The notes below the pieces were generated by a model. It was not told where the DNA came from and did no database searches. It saw only the letters and a list, made by a program, of their open reading frames with translations. A DNA stretch of 64,000 bases from assembly GCF_902832885.1 (NCBI RefSeq), contig NZ_CADFDK010000001.1, positions 992,001 through 1,056,000 of the forward strand. The letters run 5' to 3'. Made by a program: the position numbers and the translations under genes. Of this stretch, positions 62,428 to 64,000 are shown piece by piece (the stretch's first letter is position 1; each line of letters opens with the position of its first letter). The stretch comes from Burkholderia seminalis DSM 23518. GTDB lineage: Bacteria > Pseudomonadota > Gammaproteobacteria > Burkholderiales > Burkholderiaceae.

Positions 62428-62726
62428 TCCGGCGCGTCGTCATGTGGAACGTTGCGGGCGCAACCGACTACGAGCGCGCGACGGCGCGCGCCAGCGTCAA
62501 GACGGCTTTCGAGAGCCTGCGCGGCAGGATTCCGGGCATGACGCACCTCGAGGTCGGCACGGACCTCGGTGCGGCCGACCGCGCATGCGACCTGATTCTC
62601 GTCGCCGAATTCGAATCGCGCGAAGCGCTCGACGGCTACGCGACGCATCCCGAACACGCACGCGTATACGACGCACTGACCGGCCTGCGCACTGCGCGCC
62701 ATCAGGTCGACTACGCGACGGAGTGA
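62424..62726 (+). CDS. Dabb (stress-responsive A/B barrel) domain protein
   Basis: A 100-residue ferredoxin-like dimeric barrel. RRVVMWNVAGATDYERATAR, GRIPGMTHLEVGTDLG and LVAEFESREALDGYATHPEH follow the Dabb pattern. Such proteins occur in aromatic catabolic operons but their role there is unclear. It overlaps the dioxygenase by ATGA and ends seven bases before the reductase gene, so it is part of the pathway operon. Confidence 0.88.
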   Translation: MIRRVVMWNVAGATDYERATARASVKTAFESLRGRIPGMTHLEVGTDLGAADRACDLILVAEFESREALDGYATHPEHARVYDALTGLRTARHQVDYATE

Positions 62727-62733
62727 GCACGAC

Positions 62734-63801
62734 ATGAACTTCATCTATCAGGCGCGGCCGGCCCGCGTCGTCTTCGGCGCAGGCAGCCTGCACCATCTCG
62801 AACGCGAAGTACTGGAACTCGGCGCGCAGCGCGCGATCGTGCTCTGCACGCCGGAGCAGCGCGACCTCGCGCAACGCATCGTCGACCGGCTCGGCGCACG
62901 TGCCGCCGGGCTGTACGACCGCGCGACGATGCACGTGCCGATCGAGATCGCCCGCGATGCGCAGGCGTTCGCGACATCCTGCGACGCCGATTGCGCGATC
63001 GCGATCGGCGGCGGCTCGACGATCGGCCTGGGCAAGGCGATCGCGCTCGAAAGCTGCCTGCCGATCCTTGCGATACCGACCACGTACGCCGGCAGCGAAA
63101 TGACGCCGATCTACGGCCTGACCGAAGGCGGCCTCAAGCGCACCGGCACGGATGCACGCGTGCTGCCGAAGACGGTGATCTACGATCCCGAGCTCACCGT
63201 GACGCTGCCGGTCGAGCTGTCGGTGACGAGCGGCCTCAATGCGATCGCACACGCGGCGGAGGGCCTGTACGCGGACAACGCAAATCCGGTCATGAGCCTC
63301 GTCGCCGAGGAAGGCATTCGCGCGCTGGCGCGCGGCCTGCCGGGCGTGCGGCGCGATCCCGCCGATCTCGCCGCGCGCGGCGATGCCCTCTACGGCGCGT
63401 GGCTGTGCGGCATGGTGCTCGGCAACGTCGGCATGGCGCTGCACCACAAGCTCTGCCACACGCTCGGCGGCAGCTTCAACCTGCCACACGCACCGACCCA
63501 CACGGTCGTGCTGCCGCATGCGCTCGCGTACAACGCGGCGTACGCGCCCGAGGCGATGCAGCGGATCGCCCGCGCGCTCGGGACCAACGACGCCGCGCGC
63601 GGCCTCTACGCGCTGGCGCGCGACAACGGCGCGCCGGTGTCGTTGAAGGCGATCGGCATGCAGGCGGCCGATCTCGATCGCGCGGCCGACCTCGCGACGG
63701 CCAACCCGTACTGGAACCCTCGCCCGATCGAACGCGACGGCCTGCGCGCGCTGCTGCAGGACGCCTTCGACGGCAACCTGCCCGGCTCGACCGCGTACTG
63801 A
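62734..63801 (+). CDS. Maleylacetate reductase (iron-containing alcohol dehydrogenase family)
   Basis: A 355-residue NAD(P)H-dependent enzyme that reduces maleylacetate to 3-oxoadipate. The nucleotide-binding motif is AIAIGGGSTIGLGKAIAL; ALHHKLCHTLGGSFNLPHAP carries the family His cluster. Maleylacetate reductases lack some iron ligands of true dehydrogenases, and the phrase PTTYAGSEMTPIYGLTE is typical of them. It completes a two-step conversion with the dioxygenase, feeding the beta-ketoadipate pathway. Confidence 0.92.
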   Translation: MNFIYQARPARVVFGAGSLHHLEREVLELGAQRAIVLCTPEQRDLAQRIVDRLGARAAGLYDRATMHVPIEIARDAQAFATSCDADCAIAIGGGSTIGLGKAIALESCLPILAIPTTYAGSEMTPIYGLTEGGLKRTGTDARVLPKTVIYDPELTVTLPVELSVTSGLNAIAHAAEGLYADNANPVMSLVAEEGIRALARGLPGVRRDPADLAARGDALYGAWLCGMVLGNVGMALHHKLCHTLGGSFNLPHAPTHTVVLPHALAYNAAYAPEAMQRIARALGTNDAARGLYALARDNGAPVSLKAIGMQAADLDRAADLATANPYWNPRPIERDGLRALLQDAFDGNLPGSTAY

Positions 63802-63910
63802 GCCGCACATGCGACAAACCCACCAACGAGCCCCGGCGAGACAACCCGCACGAATGCCGAACGACGCCATGCGGCGGCGGGCCGGGACCATGCGGCAGCC
63901 ACGCCTGCGC

Positions 63911-64000
63911 TCACCCGCCGATCTTGAACGTCGGCATCTGCTGCCCGAGCCGCGCGCCCATTTCCGCACCGAGCGCCTGCAGCGCATTGAACGGCCGGAT
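63911..64000 (-). CDS. C-terminal end of a gene entering at the right edge
   Basis: The minus strand encodes 29 residues, IRPFNALQALGAEMGARLGQ then QMPTFKIGG, and a TGA stop. Codon bias fits coding sequence and the gene is convergent with the reductase. The fragment is too short to name. Confidence 0.4.
   Translation of the reverse strand: MRPFNALQALGAEMGARLGQQMPTFKIGG

Noticed and set aside
58740-62726. A 1328-codon plus frame ending in the Dabb protein
   Set aside because: Only the last 100 codons are real. The rest is antisense to the TonB receptor and out of frame with the dioxygenase.
1-64000. tRNA, rRNA, CRISPR arrays, insertion sequences and prophage genes
   Set aside because: Scanned for and not seen: no transposase or integrase protein, no regularly spaced repeats, and no recognisable RNA genes.

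Overview
The window is GC-rich (roughly two-thirds G+C), gene-dense DNA with strong third-position G/C bias. Its gene families point to a Burkholderia, most likely the B. cepacia complex, and probably a secondary chromosome: many LysR regulators, an OmpC-type porin ending in RHRF, paired XapX proteins, and catabolic and transport genes. The organism call is inference from gene content. No rRNA, tRNA, CRISPR array, integrase or insertion sequence was seen.

Layout. 1-6525: a 3'-truncated amidohydrolase, two small XapX membrane proteins, a LysR regulator, an isochorismatase-family hydrolase, a CPA1 cation/proton antiporter, an OsmC protein and a pirin. 6557-21254: a complete cellulose operon read on the minus strand as bcsB-bcsZ-bcsC-bcsE-bcsF-bcsQ-bcsA-bcsG-bcsR, closed by a hairpin shared with the pirin gene. 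The bcsE/F/Q/A genes are linked by 4-base ATGA overlaps. BcsA carries a PilZ domain, BcsE is the c-di-GMP-binding accessory protein, BcsG is a phosphoethanolamine transferase, and a GAF-GGDEF diguanylate cyclase lies divergently upstream. As given, bcsC has a frameshift in a (GC)4 tract just before its expected end.

22776-29116: a phospholipid-remodelling block resembling E. coli ynbABCD plus an acyltransferase: a small membrane protein, a PAP2/dual-specificity phosphatase fusion, a hydrolase/methyltransferase fusion, a CDP-alcohol phosphatidyltransferase, a PlsC-type acyltransferase and a CdsA-type cytidylyltransferase. 29194-35200: a five-gene minus-strand group that I cannot assign to any pathway (DUF1266-like, PcfJ-like, a 795-residue protein and two secreted proteins), followed by a divergent LuxR regulator.

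36294-43337: a nitrilase-superfamily hydrolase, an AtuA pair with a CitMHS transporter and LysR, then flavin reductase and VOC genes with another LysR. 43353-48341: an iron-starvation signalling locus (ECF sigma factor with Fur-like box, FecR-like anti-sigma, STN-containing TonB receptor, secreted protein). 48771-52900: an OmpC-type porin with a textbook terminator, a lytic transglycosylase fused to a VirB9/TrbG-like domain, an I78-type inhibitor lipoprotein and a MipA/OmpV protein. 53113-55218: an OmpR-family two-component pair, with three ATTGT repeats at exact 10-bp spacing in the promoter region shared with the MipA gene.

55275-60278: a TonB receptor with a BtuCDF-type ABC importer. 60398-63801: a hydroxyquinol-type catabolic cluster (LysR, intradiol dioxygenase, Dabb protein, maleylacetate reductase) with an apparent remnant of an outer-membrane transporter. 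A partial gene enters at the right edge.

The strongest leads for something new are the lipid block beside a cellulose operon whose BcsG is expected to consume phosphatidylethanolamine, the unassigned five-gene group, and the transglycosylase-VirB9 fusion.
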